Source: Natronomonas gomsonensis
GTDB taxonomy: Archaea > Halobacteriota > Halobacteria > Halobacteriales > Haloarculaceae
Assembly: GCF_024300825.1 (NCBI RefSeq)
Contig: NZ_CP101323.1
Location: forward strand, 1,240,001-1,304,000
DNA: 64,000 nt
Reading direction: 5' to 3'
The notes beneath the pieces were generated by a model. The model had not been told where the DNA came from, did not search any database, and was given only the letters and a program-made list of their open reading frames with translations. The stretch's first letter is position 1, and each line of letters starts with the position of its first letter. Of this stretch, positions 34,171 to 42,173 are shown piece after piece. Made by a program: the position numbers and the translations under genes.

Positions 34171-34848
34171 GTGCTGTCGGTCGAGCTCCACTCACACTCC
34201 GAGTTGTCGTACGATGGGCGGGATCCCATCGAGTTACTGTTAGAGCAGGCCGAAGCCGTGGGCCTCGACGCGCTCGCGATTACCGACCACGACGAAATCG
34301 ACGCCTCGCTCGAAGCCGCAGCCAAGGCCCAGAAGTACGGCCTCGTCGGCATCCCGGGGATGGAGGTCTCCAGCGCCGCCGGGCACATCCTCGCGTTGGG
34401 TGTCGAGGAGTTGATTCCGGCAGGCAAGAGCTTCGACGAGACCCTCGACCGCATCCACGAGGCCGAGGGTATCGCCGTCGTCCCCCATCCGTTCCAGAAG
34501 TCCAGACACGGCGTCGCACCGCACGTCACCCGCGAACAGCTCGCCGAGGCCGACGCCATCGAGGTGTACAACTCTCGGCTGTTCACGGGGCGTTCGAATC
34601 GTCAGGCCGAGCAGTTCGCCCGCGAGTACGACCTGCCGATGACCGCCGGCAGCGACGCCCACATCGCCGAGATGGTCGGGCAAGCCGTCACGGAGGTCGA
34701 CGCCTACCACCAGAGCGTCGACAGCATCCTCGACGCCATCGTCGAGGGGCGCACGAGCGTCGTCGGCAAGCGGACGCCGTGGTTCATCAGCATCCAGCAG
34801 TTCAGCGGCGGCGTGAAACGACGCGTCGCCTCGATGCTGCCATGGTGA
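34171..34848 (+). CDS. PHP-domain metal-dependent phosphoesterase
   Basis: A 225-residue protein starting with GTG at 34171. It has the PHP metal-binding motifs: ELHSHSELSYDG near the N-terminus, ITDHDEID near 37-44, GMEVSS near 63, 'VVPHPFQKSRHG', and TAGSDAHIAEMVG near 157-169. Stand-alone PHP proteins cleave phosphodiester or phosphomonoester bonds in nucleotides or similar compounds. The tail 'RRVASMLPW' runs into the start of the next gene, with a 7-bp overlap, so the two are coupled. Confidence 0.88.
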   Translation: MLSVELHSHSELSYDGRDPIELLLEQAEAVGLDALAITDHDEIDASLEAAAKAQKYGLVGIPGMEVSSAAGHILALGVEELIPAGKSFDETLDRIHEAEGIAVVPHPFQKSRHGVAPHVTREQLAEADAIEVYNSRLFTGRSNRQAEQFAREYDLPMTAGSDAHIAEMVGQAVTEVDAYHQSVDSILDAIVEGRTSVVGKRTPWFISIQQFSGGVKRRVASMLPW

Positions 34849-35915
34849 TGGACGGCGCGGACGCCGCCGTCGTCCAGCGCGCACTCGACGCTCGCGACCC
34901 CCTGCCGGGAACGCAGGGCTTCGCCGGCGAACTCGACGACGCGCTCGTCCGCGACGTACTCGGACGGTATCCTCTCTTTTCGGAGGCCGACGACCACACG
35001 GCGTGGTCGTTCGACCCGACCGACCTCGACGACCCCGACCCGGTCCCGGCGGGCCACCTGCGTGACGGCGACGGCGACACACAGGTGTGGACGCTGCCGA
35101 ATCCCGACCGCTACGCCGACGACGAGCGGGCGGTCAAGGAGGTCCGAACCGCGGTGACGGAGTCGGTCGATGCAATCGAGTCGACGCCAGCTATCGCCTT
35201 CTCGGGCGGCGTCGACTCGGCGATACTCGCCGACCGACTCGACGGCCCACTGTACGTCGGCGGCTTCGAGGGGAGCCACGACATCGAGGCGGCGCGGTCG
35301 ACCGCCGAGGTGCTCGGCCGTGACCTCACCGTCGTCGAGTTCACCCACGCAGACCTCGAACGTGCCGTCCCCGAACTCGTCGCCGCGACGGGTCGGTCGA
35401 ACCCGATGGACATCGCTATCGCCTTACCGCTGTATCTCGTCGCCGAGCGCGTCGCCGCCGATGGCCACGACCGCCTCGCGGTCGGGCAAGGCGCCGACGA
35501 ACTGTTCGGCGGCTACGCGAAGGTGGCGAAAGCGCCTGAGGACCCCCGCGTCGATGCGGATACCGTCCGCGGAGCAACGCGGGAGGTCATCGCCTCGCTG
35601 CCGGCACAGTTGGAGCGAGACGTGTTGACCCTCCGTGCGGCGGGCGTCGAACCCATCGCGCCGCTGTTGGACGACCGGGTCGTGGCCGCGGCACTTCGGC
35701 TGCCGGGCCATCTCCTTGTCGACGGCGAAGAACGAAAAGTCGCGCTCAGGCGGGCCGCGGACTTCCTGCCGGAGTCGGCCCGGACGCGGGAGAAGAAGGC
35801 CGTCCAGTACGGCAGCCTCGTCTCTCGGGAGTTGGACCGCCTCGCTCGACAGGCAGGCTTCAAACGCCGGATGGACGACCACGTCGGACAGTACATCGAC
35901 TCGCTCGTGGAGTGA
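34842..35915 (+). CDS. Asparagine-synthase-like PP-loop amidotransferase domain protein
   Basis: A 357-residue protein. Its C-terminal two thirds match the asparagine synthetase ATP-PP domain: PP-loop SGGVDSAILAD near 125, 'VGGFEGSHDIEAAR', 'GQGADELFGGY' and 'EKKAVQYGS'. The N-terminal about 100 residues are a shortened region with no N-terminal Cys, so it lacks the class II glutaminase nucleophile. It would use free ammonia or another amine donor, or make a different amide. The start ATG at 34842 overlaps the PHP gene by 7 bp; a second ATG lies at 34848. Confidence 0.85.
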   Translation: MVMDGADAAVVQRALDARDPLPGTQGFAGELDDALVRDVLGRYPLFSEADDHTAWSFDPTDLDDPDPVPAGHLRDGDGDTQVWTLPNPDRYADDERAVKEVRTAVTESVDAIESTPAIAFSGGVDSAILADRLDGPLYVGGFEGSHDIEAARSTAEVLGRDLTVVEFTHADLERAVPELVAATGRSNPMDIAIALPLYLVAERVAADGHDRLAVGQGADELFGGYAKVAKAPEDPRVDADTVRGATREVIASLPAQLERDVLTLRAAGVEPIAPLLDDRVVAAALRLPGHLLVDGEERKVALRRAADFLPESARTREKKAVQYGSLVSRELDRLARQAGFKRRMDDHVGQYIDSLVE

Positions 35916-35958
35916 GCATAGACCGAACGTTTAGGAAAGTGGGCCATCCACGCCTGAT

Positions 35959-36108
35959 ATGCGACGACTCGGCCTACGAGAGAAGCTCGTTATCTCCGTC
36001 ATCGGACTGCTGTTTCTCGTCATTTTCGGCCTCTTGATGCCATGGTGGCTGTTCGTCGCCTTCGCCGTCGTCCTCGCGCCGATGTTCTACAAACTGCTGC
36101 GGTCGTGA
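35959..36108 (+). CDS. Small membrane protein (49 residues)
   Basis: A short frame with good haloarchaeal codon use: MRRLGLREKLVIS, then a long hydrophobic stretch of about 30 residues containing 'MPWWLFVAFAVVLAPMF', and a basic tail KLLRS. A pair of membrane helices is likely. It ends 5 bp before the end of the convergent UspA gene. Such small hydrophobic proteins are common in haloarchaea; no function is known. Confidence 0.55.
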   Translation: MRRLGLREKLVISVIGLLFLVIFGLLMPWWLFVAFAVVLAPMFYKLLRS

Positions 36109-36113
36109 CGTAC

Positions 36114-36512
36114 TCACTCCTCCTCGAACGGACAGAACAACACCGGAACCTCGCTGTCGAGCATCACCGTCTGTGAGACGCTGCCGAAGACGGCCTTCCC
36201 CGCGGGCGAGCGCTTGCGACCGGCGACACAGACGAGGTCGGCGTCGCGTCGCTCGGCGAGACTGATGATTTGGTCGGCGGGGTCGCCGCTGCTCTCTTCG
36301 AGCGTCACGTCGATGCCGTTCTCTTCGAGGATGTCGCGGGCGACGCGTGCCGGCGCGAACTGGCTAATCGAGGCGCCCTCGACGTTGTCGGTGAAGACGT
36401 GAGCGACGGTCACGGTCGTACTGCCGTCAGCCCAATCGAGGTCCGCGACCGCTTCGGCCTGCAGCTGTGCGCGGCTTTCGTCGTCGTCGACAGCGAGTAG
36501 GATATCGGTCAT
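36114..36512 (-). CDS. Universal stress protein family (UspA)
   Basis: A 132-residue single-domain UspA protein. It has the N-terminal 'DILLAVDDDE' strand and the C-terminal nucleotide-binding motif (VCVAGRKRSPAGKAVFGSVSQTV is split as G-R-K-R then G-S-V-S). The canonical G-2x-G-9x-G-S/T pattern is only partly kept, so ATP binding is likely but not certain. The role is stress protection or regulation. A TFB gene lies upstream on the same strand, 58 bp away. Confidence 0.88.
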   Translation of the reverse strand: MTDILLAVDDDESRAQLQAEAVADLDWADGSTTVTVAHVFTDNVEGASISQFAPARVARDILEENGIDVTLEESSGDPADQIISLAERRDADLVCVAGRKRSPAGKAVFGSVSQTVMLDSEVPVLFCPFEEE

Positions 36513-36570
36513 GCAGTCGTCCTACGAAGGCCTCCATCATTATACTCCCCCTGCGAACAGCGCCGGAAAA

Positions 36571-37545
36571 TCAGGTGGCGATGTCCTCTTCGGCTTCGAG
36601 CAGTTCGTGATACCGGTTGCGGATGGTGACCTCCGAGATGTCGGCCACTTCGCTGACCTCGTTTTGGGTGACCTTCTCGTTGGTGAGCAACGAGGCGGCG
36701 TACACCGCGGCGGCGGCGAGGCCGACCGGCGACTTCCCGGAGTGGATGCCCGCCTTCTGGGCGCTATCGAGCAGTTGGCGCGCGCGTCGTTCGGCCTCGT
36801 CGGAGAGTTCGAGGTCGCTTGCGAACCGCGGGACGTAGCTCTTCGGGTCGGCGGGTTCGATTTCGAGACCGAGTTCGCGGGCGACGTAGCGGTACGTGCG
36901 AGCGATTTCGTCCTTGCCGACGCGGGAGACGTTCGCCACCTCGTCGAGGCTGCGGGGCGTCCCGGCCTGTCGAGCGGCGGCGTACAACGACGCCGTGGCG
37001 ACACCCTCGATGGACCGCCCCGGAAGAAGGTCGTCGTCGAGGGCCCGCCGGTAGATGACCGAGGCGGTTTCCCGGACGTTCTCGGGGAGTCCGAGCGCAC
37101 TCGCCATGCGGTCGATTTCGCCGAGTGCCTGCTTGAGGTTGCGCTCCTTCGAATCCCGCGTGCGGAACCGCTCGTTCCACGTCCGCAGGCGTTGCATCTT
37201 CTGGCGCTGGCGACTCGACAGGGAGTTGCCGTAGGCGTCTTTGTCCTGCCAGCCGATGTTCGTCGACAGCCCCTCGTCGTGCATCATCTTCGTCGTCGGG
37301 GCGCCGACGCGGGATTTCTCGTCTTTTTCGGCCGAATCGAAGGCGCGCCACTCCGGTCCGCGGTCGATTTCGTCCTCCTCGACGACCAGTCCGCACTCGC
37401 TGCAGACTGTCTCGCCGCGTTCGGTGTCGGATTCGAGTCGCCCCCCACACTCCGGACAGACGAGTTCGTCTTCCTCCTCGTCCTCCCGTTCGTTCTCGTC
37501 TCGGGCGTTCTCCTCCTGGAAGCGTCTGACGGTGGAATCGGTCAT
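36571..37545 (-). CDS. tfb: Transcription initiation factor IIB (TFB)
   Basis: A 324-residue archaeal TFB. The N-terminal zinc ribbon is CPECGGRLESD ... CSECGLV, followed by the B-finger/linker ('IDRGPEWRAFDSAEKDEKSR') and two cyclin-like repeats. The repeats have the expected 'VATASLYAAARQAGTPRSLD' and 'GLAAAAVYAASLLTNEKVTQ' helices. TFB bridges TBP on the TATA box and RNA polymerase. Haloarchaea carry several TFBs; which one this is cannot be told. It begins divergently from gatC; A/T-rich boxes lie in the 199-bp gap. Confidence 0.95.
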   Translation of the reverse strand: MTDSTVRRFQEENARDENEREDEEEDELVCPECGGRLESDTERGETVCSECGLVVEEDEIDRGPEWRAFDSAEKDEKSRVGAPTTKMMHDEGLSTNIGWQDKDAYGNSLSSRQRQKMQRLRTWNERFRTRDSKERNLKQALGEIDRMASALGLPENVRETASVIYRRALDDDLLPGRSIEGVATASLYAAARQAGTPRSLDEVANVSRVGKDEIARTYRYVARELGLEIEPADPKSYVPRFASDLELSDEAERRARQLLDSAQKAGIHSGKSPVGLAAAAVYAASLLTNEKVTQNEVSEVADISEVTIRNRYHELLEAEEDIAT

Positions 37546-37744
37546 TTTGGGTGTGAAGTCAGCAGTTGCTGAAAGAACCGGCCGTATATTTTGTTGCTGT
37601 GGCTACAACTTAAATATTTGGGCAACGGACGGTCTCTCCGGAGGGTCTGCGGTTCTCGCTCCGTTCACTCGGGACCGTCCCACGGGGAGTGTGAGGAGCG
37701 AACCATTCGAAACCCTTAGTGACATCCCACGCCCACTCGGGAAC

Positions 37745-38014
37745 ATGACTGTCGACGACGAGGAGGTCCGCCACGTCGCTTCGCTGGCCCGGGTCGACCT
37801 CGATGACGAGGAAGTCGAACTGTTCACCGAGCAGTTCGGCGACATCCTCGAGTATTTCGAGGCGCTCGACGACGTGCCCGAAGTCGAACGCGAGGCCGAG
37901 TTGGCGAACGTGATGCGACCCGACGAGGTCCGAGAGAGCCTCTCACAGGAGGAGGCACTACAGAACGCTCCCGAGACCGAGGACGGCTACTTCAAGGGGC
38001 CGAAGGTCTCATGA
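37745..38014 (+). CDS. gatC: Aspartyl/glutamyl-tRNA amidotransferase subunit C
   Basis: An 89-residue GatC. The start ATG at 37745 was chosen because a long open frame upstream lacks coding character. Family features are EEVRHVASLARVDL, the 'QFGDILEYFEALDDVPE' helix, and the C-terminal 'ANVMRPDEVRES' followed by FKGPKVS. It stabilises GatA and bridges it to GatB in the enzyme that converts Glu-tRNA(Gln) or Asp-tRNA(Asn) to the amide form. It overlaps gatA by 4 bp. gatB is not in the window. Confidence 0.93.
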   Translation: MTVDDEEVRHVASLARVDLDDEEVELFTEQFGDILEYFEALDDVPEVEREAELANVMRPDEVRESLSQEEALQNAPETEDGYFKGPKVS

Positions 38015-39279
38015 GCTACAACGCGTTCATCACCGAAGCGACCATCGAACCGACCGACGACGGCCCCCTCGACGGCGTCACCGTCGCCGTCAAGGACAAC
38101 ATTTCCACCGAGGGCGTCCGCACCACCTGTGGCTCGGCGATGCTCGACGACTACGTGCCGCCGTACGACGCCACCGTCGTCGAGCGACTGAAAGCCGCCG
38201 GTGCGACCATCGTCGGCAAGACCAACATGGACGAGTTCGGGATGGGGACGACCACCGAAACCTCGGCGTTCGGGGCGACGGAGAACCCCGCCGCCGAGGG
38301 GCGCGTCCCGGGTGGGTCCTCGGGGGGCTCTGCCGCGGCCGTCGCCGCCGGCGAGGCCGACGCCGCACTCGGCTCGGACACCGGTGGGTCCGTCCGCTGT
38401 CCCGCCGCCTTCTGTGGCGTCGTCGGCATCAAGCCGACCTACGGCCTCGTCTCCCGATACGGACTCGTCGCCTACGCCAACTCGCTCGAACAAATCGGCC
38501 CGCTGGCACCGACCGTCGAGGGCGCCGCCGCGGTGCTCGACGCCATCGCCGGTCCCGACCCCAACGACGGGACCACCCGCGAGGAAGGGGCGAACTCGAA
38601 CTACGTCGACGCTGCCGACGGCGATGTCGGCGGCCTCACTGTCGGCGTTCCCACCGAACTGCTTGAAGGCGCCGACGAGAGAGTCCGTGAGACCTTCGAG
38701 GCGGCACTCGATGACCTCCGCGAGCAGGGCGCGACGACCGAGGAGGTGTCACTGCCGTCCGTCGAAACCGCCGTCCAAGCGTACTACGTCATCGCCATGT
38801 CCGAAGCGTCGTCGAACCTCGCGCGCTTCGACGGCGTCCGCTACGGGAAGTCGGGCGGCTACGAGGGCAACTGGAACGAATCCTTCGCCAACGCCCGCGA
38901 GGAGGGCTTCGGCGAGGAGGTCAAACGGCGCATCCTGCTCGGTACCTACGCCCTCTCTGCGGGGTATCACGACAAGTACTACAAGCAGGCCCAAGACGCC
39001 CGTGCGTGGGTGAAACAGGACTTCGACGAGGCCTTCGAGACCGTCGACGTGTTGGCCTCGCCGACGATGCCCGTCCCGCCGTTCGAGTTGGGCGAAAGTC
39101 TCGATGACCCCCTCCAGATGTACCTCGCCGACGCCAACACCGTCCCCGTCAACCTCGCGAACCTCCCCGCAATCTCCGTGCCCGCCGGCGAAACCAACGA
39201 GGGGCCGGTCGGCCTCCAACTCGTCGGACCAGCCTTCGAGGAGGAGACGCTCATCCGCGCCGGCTCGGCGCTGGCCTGA
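38011..39279 (+). CDS. gatA: Aspartyl/glutamyl-tRNA amidotransferase subunit A
   Basis: A 422-residue amidase-signature protein. The catalytic Ser-cisSer-Lys triad region is visible: VAVKDNIST (Lys near 30), 'GRVPGGSSGGSAAAVAAGEA' and 'GSDTGGSVRCPAAFCGVVGI' holding the two Ser. GatA hydrolyses glutamine and feeds ammonia to GatB on misacylated tRNA. The overlapping gatC start/stop pair (ATGA) confirms the operon. Its length is normal for haloarchaea. Confidence 0.95.
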   Translation: MSYNAFITEATIEPTDDGPLDGVTVAVKDNISTEGVRTTCGSAMLDDYVPPYDATVVERLKAAGATIVGKTNMDEFGMGTTTETSAFGATENPAAEGRVPGGSSGGSAAAVAAGEADAALGSDTGGSVRCPAAFCGVVGIKPTYGLVSRYGLVAYANSLEQIGPLAPTVEGAAAVLDAIAGPDPNDGTTREEGANSNYVDAADGDVGGLTVGVPTELLEGADERVRETFEAALDDLREQGATTEEVSLPSVETAVQAYYVIAMSEASSNLARFDGVRYGKSGGYEGNWNESFANAREEGFGEEVKRRILLGTYALSAGYHDKYYKQAQDARAWVKQDFDEAFETVDVLASPTMPVPPFELGESLDDPLQMYLADANTVPVNLANLPAISVPAGETNEGPVGLQLVGPAFEEETLIRAGSALA

Positions 39280-39349
39280 CCACGCTATCGATTCACACGC
39301 CCGAGGAAGGCTTATTTTCCCCGCGTCGAACCGCTCGGCGGGGGCTTCG

Positions 39350-39934
39350 ATGACGCGCTATCTGATTTCCGACCACCACTTCGACCACGACAACATCATC
39401 GGCTACTGCGACCGCCCGTTCACCTCCGTCGGCGAGATGCACGACGTGCTGCTCTCGCGGTTTCACGAAACCGTCGACCCGGACGACACCCTGTATCACC
39501 TCGGCGACGTGGCGATGGCGATGCGGGACGGCGAGAAGACCGGCGAGTGGCTCGGTCGACTGTCGGACTCCGCCGTTCTCGTCCGCGGCAACCACGACGC
39601 CGCACTTGACCCCGAATCGGTCGACTACCCGGTCGTCTCGTCCTGCGTGCTCGAAGCCGGCGAGTACCGCTTCTACTGTACCCATCGTCCCGAGGATACT
39701 CCAGAGTGGTGGAACGGGTGGGTACTCCACGGCCATCACCACAACAACCACCCCAAGGAGTACCCCTTCGTCCGAACCGACGAAAAGCGCGTCAATGTCG
39801 GCGTGGAGTTACTCGACTACCGGCCGGTGGCCCTTCCGTCCATCGTACGGCTGTTGGAGGCCTGTGAGGAACGCGGCCGACGATTCGTTCGCGACCGAGC
39901 AGCTGCCGACGAACTGCTAAGGACTGCGACGTAA
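39350..39934 (+). CDS. Calcineurin-like metallophosphoesterase
   Basis: The ATG at 39350 gives 194 aa. Metal-binding motifs are complete: ISDHHFDHDN at the start, YHLGDVAM, VRGNHDA, 'CTHRPED' and LHGHHHNN near the C-terminus. This small form resembles phosphoesterases of unknown substrate found widely in archaea. It lies 70 bp downstream of gatA, perhaps in the same transcript. Confidence 0.88.
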   Translation: MTRYLISDHHFDHDNIIGYCDRPFTSVGEMHDVLLSRFHETVDPDDTLYHLGDVAMAMRDGEKTGEWLGRLSDSAVLVRGNHDAALDPESVDYPVVSSCVLEAGEYRFYCTHRPEDTPEWWNGWVLHGHHHNNHPKEYPFVRTDEKRVNVGVELLDYRPVALPSIVRLLEACEERGRRFVRDRAAADELLRTAT

Positions 39935-39937
39935 TCC

Positions 39938-40708
39938 TCACCCCGCAACGGTCGAGATGTACGCCAACGCGAACAGCGTCGCGTTGTACAATCCGTGGAT
40001 AATCGCCGGGACGACGACGTTGTCGGTCATCTCGTAGGTAATCGCGAAGACGAGACCAGGGAAGAACAAAAGCGTAATCGTGAGCGCGACGCCCGAAGTG
40101 GGTCCGCTGAGCGACCCCGCGTGGGCGGCGGCGAAGATGGCCGTCGCCAAAGCGAGACCCACGGGCGCCGAGAACGTCTCTCGGAGGCGACTCTGGATGA
40201 TACCGCGGAACAGCAACTCCTCGCCAGGACCGATGAGGACGAACGCGAGCACGATGAGCACGAGGAAGATACGGGGGTCCTGCTGGCCGAGTTCACCCGC
40301 CCGGTTCTGTGCGGGCGTCAACCCAAGCAGGAACACGACGACGAAAATCATCGTGATGGCGGTGACGAACGCGAGGACGTACCCCGCCCCGACGTAAATC
40401 CATCCTTCGAGGTCCGGGGTTCGGACGCCCACGTATTCGAGGTCGAACCCACGATACCGGAGGTAAAACGCCGAGAGGCCGAAGAACGTGAGGCCTTGCA
40501 ACAACACCGTCGAGAGGACCGTCGACGCGACCAACGGGAGGTCGATGCCGGCGGAGCCGAGCGCCTCCGCAACGGCAAGCCCGATGAGACTTCCACCACC
40601 GAGACCCACGACAGCGAGGAGGAGGGCGGTGAGGAGGGCAAGTACGGGCGACGGAATCCGACCGGCGACCGCGTCGATTGGACCCGACGAACTATCGAGT
40701 GGAGCCAT
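39938..40708 (-). CDS. CPBP-family intramembrane metalloprotease-like protein
   Basis: A 256-residue polytopic membrane protein. The CPBP (Rce1-like) active-site elements are present: GEELLFRG (EExxxR), the AAHAG His and the C-terminal 'IIHGLYNAT' His. Known members cleave prenylated proteins or process bacteriocin leaders; archaeal substrates are unknown. It is convergent with the phosphoesterase gene (3-bp gap) and divergent from doxX. Confidence 0.87.
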   Translation of the reverse strand: MAPLDSSSGPIDAVAGRIPSPVLALLTALLLAVVGLGGGSLIGLAVAEALGSAGIDLPLVASTVLSTVLLQGLTFFGLSAFYLRYRGFDLEYVGVRTPDLEGWIYVGAGYVLAFVTAITMIFVVVFLLGLTPAQNRAGELGQQDPRIFLVLIVLAFVLIGPGEELLFRGIIQSRLRETFSAPVGLALATAIFAAAHAGSLSGPTSGVALTITLLFFPGLVFAITYEMTDNVVVPAIIHGLYNATLFALAYISTVAG

Positions 40709-40868
40709 TGGAGGCCGTAGGGCCGGCGGGGTGAAAAGCCCACACGCTCCCCGTGGGGAGTTCGGAACGGCACCGGAATCAGGTGCAGTACCGATTGACC
40801 TCCATCTCGAAGTACAATATAGCTGCCATTTGAATCGCCATCAGGGCAGAAAGAGGCAACAATCGCAC

Positions 40869-40878
40869 CAATATTTAA
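40869..40878 (+). promoter_or_regulatory. TATA-like box for the DoxX gene
   Basis: The string caatatttaa is centred about 30 bp before the ATG at 40906, in a clearly A/T-rich stretch. A leaderless transcript is implied. Confidence 0.5.
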
Positions 40879-40905
40879 GTCAAATGCGTCTAAAACCTGA
40901 TTGGT

Positions 40906-41460
40906 ATGGTATCACAAGAAGTACAACTTCGAAGTACGGTCGCCGGCTTCACCGCGGAGGGACGGCTCCACACGCTCAGCGTCTGGTTCATTCTCGCACT
41001 CCGATTGATGATGGGAGTGGCGTTCCTCCAAAGCGGCGCCAGTAAGGTTCTCGCAGGGGATTTCAGCGCCGCAGGCTATCTCCAGAACGCGCCGCCGGCG
41101 AACGGCAGCCCCGTCGCGGACCTGTTCGTCGCCATGGGCAACACGCCAGCACTCGTCGAGTTCGCGAACATCGCCGTCCCGTGGGGTGAGGTACTCATCG
41201 GGTTGGGGCTCATCGTCGGCGGCCTGACGCGTCTGGCGGCGTTCTGGGGTGCGGTGTTGATGCTCATGTTCTATCTGGGTAACTGGGAAATTAGTCACGG
41301 CTACATCAACGGCGACTTCGCCTACATGCTCGTCTTCCTGTCGGTCGCCGCCTTCGGCGCCGGCCGAATTCTCGGACTCGACGCCTACATCGAGCAGTAC
41401 GAAGTCGACGGCCAACCGCTCGTCGAACGCTACCCGTGGACGGCGTACATCCTCGGATAA
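40906..41460 (+). CDS. DoxX-family membrane protein
   Basis: A 184-residue protein with four hydrophobic segments beginning near residues 27, 85, 105 and 138. The DoxX layout is visible: 'LRLMMGVAFLQSGASKVL', then a loop, then 'WGEVLIGLGLIVGGLTRLAA' and 'FWGAVLMLMFYLGNWEI'. DoxX proteins are linked to quinone/thiosulfate or redox functions, but most are uncharacterised. A T-run on the plus strand at about 41472-41476 just after the stop may help termination. Confidence 0.85.
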   Translation: MVSQEVQLRSTVAGFTAEGRLHTLSVWFILALRLMMGVAFLQSGASKVLAGDFSAAGYLQNAPPANGSPVADLFVAMGNTPALVEFANIAVPWGEVLIGLGLIVGGLTRLAAFWGAVLMLMFYLGNWEISHGYINGDFAYMLVFLSVAAFGAGRILGLDAYIEQYEVDGQPLVERYPWTAYILG

Positions 41461-41464
41461 CGGC

Positions 41465-41644
41465 TTACCGATTTTTGACCAGCAGGTAGATACCGACAGC
41501 GACGACCGGCACCGCGAGAAACGCCGGCAGCGTCACGACACCGCTGGCATTGCCGCCGAACTGCACCAACAGCAGGAGGGCGACGAAGACGACGGCGAAC
41601 GCCGCGATGACGAGACCGACGATTCGGAACGGGTCGTCGTCCAT
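41465..41644 (-). CDS. Small two-helix membrane protein (59 residues)
   Basis: A short minus-strand frame with the coding bias of its neighbours: MDDDPFRIVG, then a hydrophobic helix 'LVIAAFAVVFVALLLLVQF', a short polar turn, a second helix ending 'VGIYLLVKNR', then TAA. It lies 4 bp downstream of the winged-helix regulator, so it is probably the last gene of that operon. Confidence 0.6.
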   Translation of the reverse strand: MDDDPFRIVGLVIAAFAVVFVALLLLVQFGGNASGVVTLPAFLAVPVVAVGIYLLVKNR

Positions 41645-41648
41645 CGGA

Positions 41649-42173
41649 CTACCGGTCGGCGTCGTGGAGGCTCTCGAGTATCTCGGGGTCGGTGCGGAAC
41701 TTCAACACGTTCGTCACGACGGAGTTGCGGAGGTTGTGAACGACTTCGCCGTGTCGCTTGTAGAACTCGTGAATCCACTGGGATTGGGCATCTCTAGTCG
41801 GGAACATCATCACCGACTTCCACTGGTACTCCCCATCCGAGAGGAAGTAAAACAGCGTGTTCGGCGAATCGCGGATGAACTCCATGGCCGCGCGCCACTC
41901 CTCGGCGAAGTTCTCGGGGTTGAACTTGAACTCGAACAGCGCGAAGTGGAAGTACTCCTCGTTGGGGATGATCGCCTCACGGAAGACGCCCTCCTCGCGC
42001 ATCCCCCGAATCGACTCCGAGACGGTGACGTGCGAGACGTCGATGCCGTACTTCTCGTCGAGAATGCGCGCGAGGTCCCGCGAGGACAGCTGTGGGTCCC
42101 GCGAGAGCTCCCGAAGCACCAACACGTCGCGTTCCTTGAACTCCCAATCGGGCGATGTGCGCTCCATACTCAC
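41649..42173 (-). CDS. Winged-helix transcriptional regulator, Lrp-like HTH
   Basis: A 174-residue protein starting with GTG at 42173, or with ATG at 42167 (172 aa). The N-terminal 60 residues form a winged HTH ('KERDVLVLRELSRDPQLSSR', 'SHVTVSESIRGMREEGVF'). The remaining domain has no clear ligand motif and carries aromatic residues in pairs ('EEYFHFALFEFKFNPENF'). It overlaps the alpha/beta hydrolase by 4 bp, so it is coupled to that gene and the acyl-CoA dehydrogenase, and it probably regulates the same pathway. Confidence 0.8.
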   Translation of the reverse strand: MSMERTSPDWEFKERDVLVLRELSRDPQLSSRDLARILDEKYGIDVSHVTVSESIRGMREEGVFREAIIPNEEYFHFALFEFKFNPENFAEEWRAAMEFIRDSPNTLFYFLSDGEYQWKSVMMFPTRDAQSQWIHEFYKRHGEVVHNLRNSVVTNVLKFRTDPEILESLHDADR

